Shown here: positions 16,517 to 26,085 of the stretch, piece after piece
Layout: each line of letters begins with the position of its first letter
Numbering within the stretch: position 1 is the stretch's first letter
Origin: Pseudomonas sp. MWU16-30317
GTDB lineage: Bacteria; Pseudomonadota; Gammaproteobacteria; Pseudomonadales; Pseudomonadaceae
Direction: 5' to 3'
Assembly: GCF_020515695.1 (NCBI RefSeq)
Contig: NZ_JAIWJA010000009.1
Location: forward strand, 186,001-250,000
Length of the DNA: 64,000 nucleotides
The notes under the pieces: generated by a model
The model's database searches: none
The model's input: only the letters and a program-made list of their open reading frames with translations
What the model was told of the DNA's origin: nothing
Made by a program: the position numbers and the translations under genes

Positions 16517-17259
16517 AGACGACAGCCAAGGGTTACGGCCTGGTCGAGCTGATGGTCGCCATGGCGATCGGCTTGATCATCGTGTTGGGGGTGACGCAGA
16601 TTTTTATCTCCGCGAAAAACACCTTCATGTCGCAAAATGCTGCCTCGACCATGCAAGAAGACGCCCGTTACGTGCTCAGCCGCATGGTGCAGGAACTGCG
16701 CATGGTCGGCATGCAGGGGTGTATCGCACAAGGCACCACTTCGTTCACCGATGCGAGTAACGGACTGTCCTTCACCGCGGCGACCATAAACCCGATCATC
16801 TACACCTCGGTGACCAGCGGTGGCGCTACCAGCAACGTCCTCACGCTGGTGACGGGCGATGTGGGCGCCAACGGCGGTGTGCCGACCTGGACCATCGTGT
16901 CCGATTGCCTGACCACCGCTAAGGCCTACACCGGTACGGCTGCTGCGAACGCCTCCGCTGGCGAGTTAGCCTTCCCCATCCGCAAAGTGATCTACACCTT
17001 TGCCAACAGCCAACTGTCCACCACGGTGAATGGCACCACCTCGGTGCTGATCAACGGCGTCAAGACCTTCAACGTAAGCTTCGGGATGGCCACGGCGGCT
17101 TCGCCCTATGCCGTGCAGTCTTATACGGCCGCACCTGCGCTGGCGGACTACGGCAATATCCGTAGCGTGCGCATCAGCATGATCCTCACCGACCCTAATA
17201 GTCGCGTCCGTGATCAGCCCTTCAATGTCGTGGCCTCGCTGCGTAATCGGTTGCGCTAG
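16513..17259 (+). CDS. pilW: Minor pilin PilW
   Basis: A 248-residue prepilin. Leader MKTTAKG is cut before YGLVELMVAMAIGLIIVLG (Tyr rather than Phe at +1). Then comes the PilW pattern FISAKNTFMSQNAASTMQEDARYVLSRM and a globular domain containing two cysteines (QGCIA, SDCLT). Member of the priming complex with PilV, PilX and FimU. It overlaps pilV by 4 bases; pilX follows at once. Confidence 0.92.
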   Translation: MKTTAKGYGLVELMVAMAIGLIIVLGVTQIFISAKNTFMSQNAASTMQEDARYVLSRMVQELRMVGMQGCIAQGTTSFTDASNGLSFTAATINPIIYTSVTSGGATSNVLTLVTGDVGANGGVPTWTIVSDCLTTAKAYTGTAAANASAGELAFPIRKVIYTFANSQLSTTVNGTTSVLINGVKTFNVSFGMATAASPYAVQSYTAAPALADYGNIRSVRISMILTDPNSRVRDQPFNVVASLRNRLR

Positions 17260-17261
17260 GG

Positions 17262-17774
17262 ATGAGAGATATGAAGAGGCGATCCTCTGGTTTTGATTCC
17301 TCCGCGCGGCAACGCGGCATGGCATTGCTGATCAGCCTGATCATGCTGCTGCTGCTGACCATGATTGGCATCTCGTCGATGCAGAACGCGACGATGCAGG
17401 AGAAGATGAGCGGTAGCGTGATGAACCGCAACCAGTCGTTTCAGGTGGCCGAGGCATCATTGCGGGTGGGCGAAAATGTTGTGTCCGCCTCGGCGTACGC
17501 ACAGGTGAAGTGTGCTTCCGTGGCGGCCTGTGCACCGCCTACGGACGCCACTAGTGTGGAAAACGCAGGCGCGGGTGCCAACGGCAACACTTGGGTCGCA
17601 GCCGCCACCGGGTTCTATGCCATCCAGAACATCGGCAGCAACGGCGCGCCGGTCAATATGCCATCGGGTTGCAGCTCCTCATCCGCCATCACCCTGTATC
17701 GAATCACCGGTGTCGCGCTGGTCGGCAGCAGTCGCTCAATTGTGGAGAGTATTTATGCCAAATGCAGCGGCTGA
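17262..17774 (+). CDS. pilX: Minor pilin PilX
   Basis: A 170-residue prepilin. After a rather long leader (through SSARQRG) comes MALLISLIMLLLLTMIGISSMQNATMQEKM, the PilX helix, which lacks the usual Glu at +5 as is usual for PilX. ATG 17262 and 17271 are both possible; the first has a weaker ribosome site. The 3' end overlaps pilY1 by 20 bases. Confidence 0.88.
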   Translation: MRDMKRRSSGFDSSARQRGMALLISLIMLLLLTMIGISSMQNATMQEKMSGSVMNRNQSFQVAEASLRVGENVVSASAYAQVKCASVAACAPPTDATSVENAGAGANGNTWVAAATGFYAIQNIGSNGAPVNMPSGCSSSSAITLYRITGVALVGSSRSIVESIYAKCSG

Positions 17775-20700
17775 GGGCAGGTCGTACTGGCGACGTTTGA
17801 AGGCGGCGTTGCTGGGTAGTGCGCTGGCCATGTATCTCGCTGCTCCGGCCATGGCGGCGTTCACGCCGTCTTCGGCACCTTTGCTCAGCACCGCCGCGGT
17901 CACGCCGAACGTGATGCTGCTGGTGGATGACTCCGGCAGTATGAACAACTTGATTCGTGCTACCGCCTTCGACCAGTCCGTCGACCGGGCGCAGGTTTAC
18001 AACTGCAGTAGTGATTTAAGTTGCAATAGAATTACCGCACTGGATATGGACAGTGAAAACCTGTTCATCGGCGATCTCAACCGTGGTGGCTGCAGTAACC
18101 TCTATTACGGTTTCTACCGTTATTCGAACAACACGGTGTTGTGCCTGAAGCTCCCAGACCCGGTGGGTAGCGGGAATACCCGCTATTCGAGCAAATACAT
18201 CGCGTACTTGATCGGCCTGGTTTCAAACTCGGTGAACTCAAAGGACTACACCGACGGCAGTATCCCCAACGACTACCGCATCAATGTAGCCCGCTCCGTG
18301 TCCAGCGCGCTGGTCACCGCCAACCGCGCGTTGCGTATGGGGCTGGCCACCTTCAACCCGCCGGCGTTTGGCGACTCCGGGCCCGGTGGCTACATCGCCC
18401 GCACCGTCGCCGACCTGCAGGCAACAAACAACACGACGACAGCCCAGGCGACCACCAACTACAACAACCTGATCTCGTCGATCAATGGCTTGGGCGCCGT
18501 GGCCAACACGCCGTTGGCGGAAACCTACTACGAGATATCCCGTTACTTCCGGGGAATGTCCTCTTATTACAACTCGGGTGTTTCTTACACGAGCCCTATC
18601 CAATATCGCTGCCAGAAGAACTACGGCATCGTCATCACCGATGGCTTGCCCACCTACGACCGCACTTTCCCCACGGCGGTCAGCAGCGTTGAACCCAACA
18701 ACACCGCCACTATCAAACTGCCGAACTGGGATAACAAGGCCAATGACGGCGACAACCTCAATGGCGATGGTGAAGGGGACACCTTGTATCTCGATGACCT
18801 GGCCAAATTTGCCTACGACATCGATATGCGCTCGACGGGTAACGATGCCGCTGGCAAGAGCTGGGATGCGACCGACTTTCCCAAACAAAATTTGCTGACC
18901 TACACCGTAGGTTTTACCGCCGCCAACCAGATGCTATCGGATGCAGCGACCTATGGGCAGGGCAAGTACTACCAAGCCACGGACAGCGCTTCGTTGACCA
19001 CAGCCCTGACGGCTGCACTCAATGCGATCAGCTCGACCGCCGGATCCGGGGGTGGTGGGGCGGCCAACAGCACCACCCTGACCAGCAATACCTTTTTCTA
19101 TCAGACGGCCTACGATCCGACCGACTGGCGCGGCACGATAGGTGCCTATGCGATCAGCACCGCAGGGGTCATCAGCGATACGCCAACCTGGAGTACGGAT
19201 ATCAAGGTGGCGGTGGGTACCACTACCCCGACCTACGAGTCATTCAATACCACGACCAACCTTCCTATCGCTCTGGCGTTCGCCAACTTTTCGGCCACCC
19301 AGCAAGCCACCCTGAACACCTCGGCCACCTCCAATTTCGGCGCTACGTCCGGTATCACTGGCGCCAACCTGGTGGACTGGTCGAAGGGCATCAACAAGAC
19401 CGGCCTCAAGCAGCGCACTGTGTTGCTCGGCGACATCATCAATTCGCCGCTGGTGCTTGCCTTGCCAAGTACCCAAACGTCGTCGTCGGCCGATAGCGGC
19501 TATTCCGACTACCTGACGGCCAAAGCGGCGGCGATGGTGCCGAGTCTGGTGGTCAATTCCAACGACGGCATGACCAGCGTCATCAACGCCAACACTGGCG
19601 CTCGACTCTATGCCTACATGCCTTCGAGTGCAGTGCCGAACCTGTACGCGGTAGCCGACCCCGCCTATATCAACGGTACATCGCACAAATTTCTCGACGA
19701 CGGCCAGATCACGGTTTCTGACGCCAAGACCAACAGTTCCTGGAAGACTCTGGCAGTAGGCGGCACCGGGGCCGGGGGCAAAACGTTCTTTGCCCTGCAG
19801 CTCTACAACCAGGGCAGTGGCAGTGCGCCAAAGGCACTTTGGGAAATCAGCGCACCGGCGACGGCTTCCACAACCGCCACTTTCAATGACCTCGGTTACG
19901 CCTATGCCAAACCCGAGATTGCTCAACTGGCCGACGGTACCTGGGCTGCGTTCATCGCCAACGGCTATGGCAGCAACTCGGGCGTCGCCGCGCTTTATGT
20001 GGTGAGCCTCACCGATGGGTCGCTGATCAAGAAGATCGTCGTCGACAGCACCGAGACCACTAACGGCTTGTCCTCGGTCAAACTCACGGTCAACGCCTCC
20101 AACGTCGTGCAAGCGGCCTATGGTGGTGACCTTAAGGGCCGCATGTGGAAGTTCGATTTAAGCGCTGCGTCGCCTACCAGTTGGGGGGTGGCATTCTCGA
20201 ACAAGCCGTTGTTCACGACCCCAGGCGCAGCGACGCAACCCATCACTGCCCAGCCGCTGCTGGTGGCCTACCCCACCACCGGCTATATGGTGTATTTCGG
20301 TACGGGCAAGTTCAACGAGGTGACGGACAAAGCCACCACTGACCCGCAAGGTTTCTACGCGGTCTGGGATGCCGGCACCGGCGCCGTGGGCAACTACACC
20401 ACCGCTAATCTGCGTGCCCAGGCCGTGGTCAGCACGTTCGCCGGCACTGGGGGACAGTACGTCACCAGCTCCGCCAATACGGTCGATTACACCACCCAGA
20501 AGGGCTGGTACCTGCCCTTGGTGTACGGCACCACCATGGTCGGTGAACGGGTGATTTACCAGGCCCAGATCAAGTTGGGCCGGATACTGTTCACCACCGC
20601 CAAGGTCGACTCTACCGACCCGTGCGCCAGTAGCGGCTCCGGGGAGTTCTTCGAGCTGGACGCGTTGTCAGGGGGGATGCTGAGTTATCAGGTCATCGAT

Positions 20701-20961
20701 ACCAGCGGTGATGGGTTGATCAACGCCAGTGACACCGTCACTTCCGGGTTGATCATCTCTACGGGTATTCCGACGTTGAGCGCAATCATCGACAAGCCGA
20801 CGACCACGACGAACTCGGACGGCTCGGTTAGGATGGTATCCAGCGCGACAGACCCCAGCGAGAAGGTCATCATCGATTCCAAAGGCAACCGGATCATCAT
20901 CGATGAAAAAGGCGGGGCTGGTAGTGGCGCTGGCCGCATCATGTGGCGACAAATTCAATGA
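17755..20961 (+). CDS. pilY1: Pilus tip adhesin PilY1
   Basis: A 1068-residue secreted protein. Signal peptide ends near APAMA/AFTPSS. The N-terminal half holds a von Willebrand A-like region with the MIDAS sequence DDSGSM (about residue 60); the C-terminal half is the PilY1 beta-propeller. Two calcium-type loops are visible: GDNLNGDGEGDTLYLDD (about 345) and DTSGDGLINASD (about 985). In P. aeruginosa PilY1 promotes pilus extension and surface sensing; calcium control is known for that protein and inferred here. Start ATG 17755 lies within the end of pilX. pilE follows directly; no pilY2 is seen. Confidence 0.93.
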   Translation: MPNAAAEGRSYWRRLKAALLGSALAMYLAAPAMAAFTPSSAPLLSTAAVTPNVMLLVDDSGSMNNLIRATAFDQSVDRAQVYNCSSDLSCNRITALDMDSENLFIGDLNRGGCSNLYYGFYRYSNNTVLCLKLPDPVGSGNTRYSSKYIAYLIGLVSNSVNSKDYTDGSIPNDYRINVARSVSSALVTANRALRMGLATFNPPAFGDSGPGGYIARTVADLQATNNTTTAQATTNYNNLISSINGLGAVANTPLAETYYEISRYFRGMSSYYNSGVSYTSPIQYRCQKNYGIVITDGLPTYDRTFPTAVSSVEPNNTATIKLPNWDNKANDGDNLNGDGEGDTLYLDDLAKFAYDIDMRSTGNDAAGKSWDATDFPKQNLLTYTVGFTAANQMLSDAATYGQGKYYQATDSASLTTALTAALNAISSTAGSGGGGAANSTTLTSNTFFYQTAYDPTDWRGTIGAYAISTAGVISDTPTWSTDIKVAVGTTTPTYESFNTTTNLPIALAFANFSATQQATLNTSATSNFGATSGITGANLVDWSKGINKTGLKQRTVLLGDIINSPLVLALPSTQTSSSADSGYSDYLTAKAAAMVPSLVVNSNDGMTSVINANTGARLYAYMPSSAVPNLYAVADPAYINGTSHKFLDDGQITVSDAKTNSSWKTLAVGGTGAGGKTFFALQLYNQGSGSAPKALWEISAPATASTTATFNDLGYAYAKPEIAQLADGTWAAFIANGYGSNSGVAALYVVSLTDGSLIKKIVVDSTETTNGLSSVKLTVNASNVVQAAYGGDLKGRMWKFDLSAASPTSWGVAFSNKPLFTTPGAATQPITAQPLLVAYPTTGYMVYFGTGKFNEVTDKATTDPQGFYAVWDAGTGAVGNYTTANLRAQAVVSTFAGTGGQYVTSSANTVDYTTQKGWYLPLVYGTTMVGERVIYQAQIKLGRILFTTAKVDSTDPCASSGSGEFFELDALSGGMLSYQVIDTSGDGLINASDTVTSGLIISTGIPTLSAIIDKPTTTTNSDGSVRMVSSATDPSEKVIIDSKGNRIIIDEKGGAGSGAGRIMWRQIQ

Positions 20962-20972
20962 GGACTAGAGAC

Positions 20973-21371
20973 ATGGCAGCCAGAAGCAGAGGTTTTTCAT
21001 TGATTGAACTGATGATCGTTGTGGCGATCATCGGTATTATCGCCGCTATTGCTTACCCCAGCTACACCAAATATGTCCAGCGCAGCCATCGGGCGGAAAT
21101 TGCCGAGGTGCTGGCGGAGAGCGCGCAGACGTTCGAGCGTGTTTATTCGCGGCTTGGTACCTATGTCGATGCGACTACGCCCAATCCAGCGAGTAATAAC
21201 TGGTACACGGTGGCGACGACTCGCAACGCTCAAGACTTCACTATCGTAGCAACGCCAGTTGCGGGTGGGCTGATGTCGTCCGACGCCTGTGGCGCGTTCA
21301 CGATCACCCAGACGGGGGCCCGTACGGTATCAGGCACGACCATAACCGCCGCTACTTGCTGGGGGCGCTGA
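20973..21371 (+). CDS. pilE: Minor pilin PilE
   Basis: A 132-residue prepilin: leader MAARSRG cut before FSLIELMIVVAIIGIIAAIAYPSYTKYVQ. The globular region has two cysteines (SSDACGAF, AATCWGR) in the disulphide position. ATG 20973 is preferred for its AGGAC site; ATG 20958 overlaps the pilY1 stop but lacks a site. Last gene of the fimU-pilE run. PilE links the minor pilins to the shaft in other species. Confidence 0.92.
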   Translation: MAARSRGFSLIELMIVVAIIGIIAAIAYPSYTKYVQRSHRAEIAEVLAESAQTFERVYSRLGTYVDATTPNPASNNWYTVATTRNAQDFTIVATPVAGGLMSSDACGAFTITQTGARTVSGTTITAATCWGR

Positions 21372-21424
21372 GCCCGATATGCCGAATATCCCTCAGGCCG
21401 CTCGGTTTCAACATTGGATTCTGC

Positions 21425-22528
21425 ATGTCTGATTCAAGTCATATTCTAATCATCGGCGGCGGCGCCATCGGCCTGCTCACGGCCCTGAATCTCGCCCCCC
21501 ACGTTGGCTCGATCACCATCCTCGACCGCAGCGAAGCTGGACGTGAATCCTCATGGGCAGGCGGCGGCATCGTCTCGCCGCTGTATCCCTGGCGGTATAG
21601 CGCCGGTGTAACCGCCTTGGCCCACTGGTCCCAGGACTTTTATCCACAGCTGGCTGACGAGCTGTTCAGCCGCACCGGCATCGATCCTGAGGTGAACGTG
21701 ACCGGCCTGTACTGGCTGGATCTGGATGACGAAGCCGACGCATTGACCTGGGCGCAGCGTCTGCAGCGGCCGTTGAGTGCAGTGAACATCAATTCCGTTT
21801 ACCAGAAGGTGCCGGTACTGGGCGCAGGCTATGAGCGCGCGGTGTACATGGCTGACGTCGCCAACGTGCGCAATCCTCGCCTGGTCAAATCGCTGAAGGC
21901 GGCGCTGCGTGCTCTGCCGAATGTGGACATTCGCGAACACTGTGCGGTTACCGCCTTTCTCCGTGGTGGCGACCGTATCGTCGGTGTGCAGACCGAGCAG
22001 GGTGATCTACTGGCCGATCAGGTGGTCCTGACGGCAGGCGCCTGGAGCGGTGATTTGCTGAAGACCCTGGGCATTGACTTGCCTGTGGAGCCGGTGAAAG
22101 GCCAGATGATCCTGTTCAAATGCGCCGATGATTTCCTGCCCAGCATGGTCCTGGCCAAGGGCCGTTATGCGATCCCGCGGCGCGACGGGCATATTCTGGT
22201 AGGCAGCACCCTGGAGCATGAGGGCTTCGACAAGACGCCTACGGTACCCGCGTTGGAGAGTTTGAAGGCTTCGGCAATCGAGCTATTGCCGGCGCTTAGG
22301 GATGCCGAGGTGGTCGGCCATTGGGCAGGGTTGCGGCCAGGCTCGCCGGACGGGATTCCGTTTATCGGGCCGGTGGCAGGGCAGGAGGGGTTGTGGCTGA
22401 ACTGTGGGCATTACCGTAACGGACTGGTGTTGGCGCCTGCATCCTGCCAATTGTTCGCGGATTTGTTGTTGGGGCGTAAGCCGATTATCGATCCGGTGCC
22501 TTATGCGCCGGCAATTCGCCTGGCTTGA
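21425..22528 (+). CDS. thiO: Glycine oxidase ThiO
   Basis: FAD enzyme of the DAO family that oxidises glycine to iminoglycine for the thiazole ring of thiamine. The 367 residues start MSDSSHILIIGGGAIGLLTALNL (dinucleotide-binding GxGxxG) and end with the FAD-binding NCGHYRNGLVLAPASCQ; GHWAGLRPGSPDGIPFIG is the family substrate loop. ATG 21425 avoids an unconserved 23-residue extension overlapping pilE. thiG/thiS are not adjacent, as usual in Pseudomonas. Confidence 0.92.
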   Translation: MSDSSHILIIGGGAIGLLTALNLAPHVGSITILDRSEAGRESSWAGGGIVSPLYPWRYSAGVTALAHWSQDFYPQLADELFSRTGIDPEVNVTGLYWLDLDDEADALTWAQRLQRPLSAVNINSVYQKVPVLGAGYERAVYMADVANVRNPRLVKSLKAALRALPNVDIREHCAVTAFLRGGDRIVGVQTEQGDLLADQVVLTAGAWSGDLLKTLGIDLPVEPVKGQMILFKCADDFLPSMVLAKGRYAIPRRDGHILVGSTLEHEGFDKTPTVPALESLKASAIELLPALRDAEVVGHWAGLRPGSPDGIPFIGPVAGQEGLWLNCGHYRNGLVLAPASCQLFADLLLGRKPIIDPVPYAPAIRLA

Positions 22529-22548
22529 TAACGGTATCGTTTATGCGT

Positions 22549-22635
22549 GCCTCTTCGCGGGCAAGCCTTGCTCCCACAGGTGTACAACTCAGCAACTGTC
22601 GAATCTGTGGGAGCAAGGCTTGCCCGCGAAGAGGC
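22549..22635. repeat. REP inverted pair between thiO and pilR
   Basis: Perfect 31-bp arms (22549-22579 and 22605-22635) with the motif CTTCGCGGGCAAGCCTTGCT and its complement around a 25-base loop. It lies between the convergent thiO and pilR and could terminate both. Confidence 0.92.
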
Positions 22636-22658
22636 CATAAAAATCACTACAAAACGCT

Positions 22659-23999
22659 TCAATCGAGACCTAGCTTCTTCAGCCGATAGCGCATCGACCG
22701 AAACGACATATTCAACCGCTGCGCCGCCGCCGTGCGGTTCCAGCGGGTTTCTTCGAGGGCTTGGAGGATCAGTTTGCGCTCCACGCTCTCCAGGTAGTCC
22801 TCGAGATTATCCACCTCCGCCAAGCTTGGCTCCCCGGCCTCGACACTGGCGGTCTGATCGGTCACCCGCAAGTCACCGGCATCGATCCGGTCGTCCTCGC
22901 ACAGGGTATAAGCCCGCTCGAGCATGTTCTCCAGTTCCCGCACGTTCCCCGGAAATCGGTAGTTTTTCAGGGTGTCCATCGCCCCTGGCGTCAGTATCGC
23001 GGGTGGCAATCCGCTGGCGGATGCGAGGCGCTTGAGCACGGCATCCGCCAACTGCGCGATGTCTTCGCGGCGCTCGCGCAGTGCCGGTACGCGCAATTCG
23101 ATGACGTTGAGCCGATAGTACAGATCCTGACGAAAGCGCCCGGCAGCCACTTCGGCGGCCAGGTCCTTGTGGGTAGCGCACAGAATCCGCACATCCACCA
23201 CCACCTCGGCTTGCCCGCCGACGCTGCGGATGGCCTTCTCCTGAATGGCGCGCAGCAGCTTGACCTGCATGGCCAGCGGCAGGTCGGCGACTTCATCGAG
23301 GAACAGCGAGCCACCGTTGGCGGCCTGGAACAGTCCGGGTTTGTCTTCGGTGGCGCCGCTGAAGCTGCCTTTGCGATGGCCGAAGAACTCGCTTTCCATC
23401 AACTCCGACGGAATGGCGCCGCAGTTGACGGGTACAAAGGTGCCTTCGGAGCGTGGGCCTTGTTCGTGGATCGAGCGGGCCACCAGCTCCTTGCCGCTGC
23501 CGGATTCGCCGCTGATATACACCGGCGCCTGGCTGCGGGCGAGGCGGGCGATCTGTTTGCGCAGCGCGGCCATGGGCGGGGACTCGCCCAGCAGGCGGCC
23601 GTCGATGGGCGCCGCGGCAACGGCGGGCCCTTGCAGGCGCAGGGCGGTGCTGACCAGTTCGCGCAGGCGGATAAGGTCTACGGGCTTGCTCAAGAAGTCG
23701 AATGCGCCGGCCTTCAACGCAGCGATAGCGGTATCGACGCTGCCAAACGCGGTGATCATCGCCACCGGCACCTGTGAATAGCGCTGCTGAATGTGCTGCA
23801 CGAGCTCAAGGCCCGTGCCATCGGGCAGGCGCATGTCGGTCAGGCACAGGTCGAAGGGTTCACGGGCCAGCCAGTCACGGGCTTCCTTGACGTTGCGGGC
23901 GCTGCGCGTGTCGAGCTTCATCCGGCCCAGGGTGATTTCCAGGAGTTCGCGGATGTCCGGCTCGTCGTCGACAATCAGGATCTTTTGCCGTGGGCTCAT
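22659..23999 (-). CDS. pilR: Sigma54-dependent response regulator PilR
   Basis: Activates pilA transcription with RNA polymerase-sigma54. The 446 residues comprise a receiver domain with phospho-acceptor Asp in DLCLTDMRLPDG (about 54), an AAA+ domain with Walker A GESGSGKE and the sigma54-contact loop, here GSFSGA instead of the canonical GAFTGA, and a C-terminal Fis-type HTH (NRTAAAQRLNMSFRSMRYRL). It overlaps pilS by 4 bases. Its likely target, a TGGCAC-N5-TTGC promoter at 56128, is in this window. Confidence 0.95.
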   Translation of the reverse strand: MSPRQKILIVDDEPDIRELLEITLGRMKLDTRSARNVKEARDWLAREPFDLCLTDMRLPDGTGLELVQHIQQRYSQVPVAMITAFGSVDTAIAALKAGAFDFLSKPVDLIRLRELVSTALRLQGPAVAAAPIDGRLLGESPPMAALRKQIARLARSQAPVYISGESGSGKELVARSIHEQGPRSEGTFVPVNCGAIPSELMESEFFGHRKGSFSGATEDKPGLFQAANGGSLFLDEVADLPLAMQVKLLRAIQEKAIRSVGGQAEVVVDVRILCATHKDLAAEVAAGRFRQDLYYRLNVIELRVPALRERREDIAQLADAVLKRLASASGLPPAILTPGAMDTLKNYRFPGNVRELENMLERAYTLCEDDRIDAGDLRVTDQTASVEAGEPSLAEVDNLEDYLESVERKLILQALEETRWNRTAAAQRLNMSFRSMRYRLKKLGLD

Positions 24000-25594
24000 G
24001 TTCGACTCTGCTTTTTGGCGTGGGCGAAGGTAATGCGCATGCAGCTGCCGCCTTGTTCACGTGGCTTGTAGTCTAGGTGCGCCTGGTTGCTTTCGCACAG
24101 CTCTTTGGAGATATACAGGCCCAGCCCCGTTCCCTTGGCCTCGGTGGTGAAGAAGGGCTCGAAAATGTGCTGCAGGCGGTCCGCCGGGAAGCCGGGACCG
24201 TCATCGAGCACGTCGAGGATCGGCAGGCCGTTGGTCGGTTCGATGAACAGGTTCAGCCACACTTGCGCTTGGCCGTGTTGCTGGCCGCTGTAGCGCAGGC
24301 CGTTCTGTACCAGATTGTTGAGTACCTGATGCAGCTGGCTGGGGTCCATGCGCGTTTCGATCGGGTCGTCCGCCAGATAGATGTACAACTGCTCGCTGGG
24401 CTTGGCGATTTCGCGGAATTCCGTGACGTACTGCTGCAGCCATTGGCTGAGGTTGATGACTTCAGGCTCGGCCTCGCGTCGGCGGGAGAGCTGCAGCACG
24501 TTCTCGATCACCAGGTTCATGCGCCGGGACTGGTCGATGATGATCTGCGTCAGGCGTCTGTCGGCATCGGGCAGCTCTTCGGATTCCTGCAACAGCTGGC
24601 CGGCGTGGCTGATGGCGCCCAGGGGGTTGCGGATTTCATGGGCGATGCCGGCGGTCAGGCGGCCGAGCGCGGCCAGCTTGAGTTGCTGCGCTTGCTGGAT
24701 GATTTGCGACAGGTCCTCGAGAAACACCAGCGTTTGCTGCTCTTCGCGGCGGTTAAGGGCGATGAAGTTGACCTGCACCGAAGGGCCGGTGGAGGTCAAG
24801 CGCAGGCTCTTGATGCGCAGGCTCGGGTTGACCTGCCATTGCAACAGCCGCTCGATCAGGTCCGGGGCGAAGTGGCTGATGTCTTCACCGATCAACTGGT
24901 CGCGCTTGAGCAGGGTCAGCGCGCCTTGGTTGGCGAGCAGCACCCGTTGCTGGGCGTCGAGCACCAGAATGCCGGTGCGCATGCGTTGCAGGATCAAGGC
25001 ATTGAGGGCTTCGAGATTGGTCAGGTCCCCCGCGCGTTTTTCCGCCAGGGTTTCGCTGGTCCGCAGCAGATGGCTCAGGCCCTGCACGATCAGGGCTACG
25101 GCGAAGCACAACACCCCCAGGGTGCTGGCCTGCAGGTAGTCGTTGGCTGCGGTAGGGCGAGTGAAACTCAGGTAGAAGGTCAGGTAGATGATGCCGCTGG
25201 ACGCCACCGCCGCAATCAGCAGGCCGAGGCGGTTACGTAGCAGCAGGTTGCCCATGGCTACCGAGGCGATCATCAGGTTGCCAATGCCGCTGGGCGTGCC
25301 ACCGCCCGCGTAGAACACCGCGCTGAGCAGGACTATGTCGGCCATGGTCAGCGCGAAGACCTTGGCGGGATGGCGCAGGTTGCCGAAAAACAGCACCGTG
25401 GCGATGTTGAGTATCAGGTAAAACCAGCTGCAGGCGCGGAACAGGTGGACGTTGGCCAGTTCCAGCAGGCTGCTGTCCATGTTGCTGGAGATCAGCGCCA
25501 CCAGGCAGATGCCGATCAGCAGCCGATACAGGTGGTACAGCCGCAGCATGCGCTGCGCTTGGGTGTGGCCGGCAGTCAGTGACTCAGCGAGCAC
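23996..25594 (-). CDS. pilS: Sensor histidine kinase PilS
   Basis: A 532-residue membrane kinase. About six hydrophobic segments fill residues 20-185, then a PAS-like linker, the phospho-acceptor H box AHEIRNPLGAISHAG (about 320) and the ATPase N/G boxes (LNNLVQNGLRYS, DDGPGFP, GTGLGLYI). In P. aeruginosa PilS senses pilin in the inner membrane and controls PilR; the same is inferred. It overlaps pilR and, at its 5' end, a small zinc-ribbon gene by 11 bases. Confidence 0.95.
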   Translation of the reverse strand: MLAESLTAGHTQAQRMLRLYHLYRLLIGICLVALISSNMDSSLLELANVHLFRACSWFYLILNIATVLFFGNLRHPAKVFALTMADIVLLSAVFYAGGGTPSGIGNLMIASVAMGNLLLRNRLGLLIAAVASSGIIYLTFYLSFTRPTAANDYLQASTLGVLCFAVALIVQGLSHLLRTSETLAEKRAGDLTNLEALNALILQRMRTGILVLDAQQRVLLANQGALTLLKRDQLIGEDISHFAPDLIERLLQWQVNPSLRIKSLRLTSTGPSVQVNFIALNRREEQQTLVFLEDLSQIIQQAQQLKLAALGRLTAGIAHEIRNPLGAISHAGQLLQESEELPDADRRLTQIIIDQSRRMNLVIENVLQLSRRREAEPEVINLSQWLQQYVTEFREIAKPSEQLYIYLADDPIETRMDPSQLHQVLNNLVQNGLRYSGQQHGQAQVWLNLFIEPTNGLPILDVLDDGPGFPADRLQHIFEPFFTTEAKGTGLGLYISKELCESNQAHLDYKPREQGGSCMRITFAHAKKQSRT

Positions 25595-25826
25595 GCGGGC
25601 GTGGGCCTTCTTGCAGATGTGGCTGGGTGCAATACCAGTCGCCGTCCTGCTGCAGAGCGCGGGTTTGCAGGAGGTGCACGCCGCAATTGGCGCAGCGAAC
25701 CATGGGTGGCGCGTGCTCGTCGGGGTTGCTGCGCGGTTGGGCAGATTGCCGAGCCGGCGCCTTGAAGCGTCGCCAGGCCCAGAAGGCGATGTAGATCAGG
25801 GCAGCCCAGAAAACGATGCGGATCAT
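25584..25826 (-). CDS. Small membrane-anchored zinc-ribbon-like protein
   Basis: An 80-residue protein: one N-terminal hydrophobic segment (IVFWAALIYIAFWAWRRF), a polar linker, then MVRCANCGVHLLQTRALQQ and WYCTQPH. Three cysteines and a nearby His could hold a metal. It overlaps the pilS start by 11 bases, so it is probably co-translated with pilS. I know similar small proteins upstream of pilS in Pseudomonas but no function. Confidence 0.7.
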   Translation of the reverse strand: MIRIVFWAALIYIAFWAWRRFKAPARQSAQPRSNPDEHAPPMVRCANCGVHLLQTRALQQDGDWYCTQPHLQEGPRPRAR

Positions 25827-25930
25827 GTTGGCCAGCTTCAGCGGAGAGAGTTCGCCAGTTTAGCTGTGGGCGGGGGCGTGGGACAGGGGCTATCGGGTAA
25901 TAAAATCTGTACGTTTCGTGTTGGTGCTGC

Positions 25931-26009
25931 CGGCCTCTTCGCGGGCAAGCCTTGCTCCCGCAATGGTAAGTCCTAACCTGTGAGAGCAAGGCTTGCCCGC
26001 GAAGAGGCC
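25931..26009. repeat. REP inverted pair
   Basis: CGGCCTCTTCGCGGGCAAGC... and ...GAGCAAGGCTTGCCCGCGAA, with outer flanks GGTGCTG / CAGCACC extending the stem. It lies between the zinc-ribbon gene and the bamD terminator. Confidence 0.88.
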
Positions 26010-26035
26010 ATCAGCACCCCGACAAAATCCCGACA

Positions 26036-26071
26036 AAAAAAGAGGCCCTGTTCACAGAGGGCCTCTTTTTC
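26036..26071. terminator. Terminator after bamD (bidirectional shape)
   Basis: AAAAGAGGCCC and GGGCCTCTTTT form a long stem with an inner CTGT/ACAG extension, flanked by A- and T-runs. It lies just after the bamD stop on the minus strand. Confidence 0.92.
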
Positions 26072-26085
26072 ATCGCAGCATCAGA

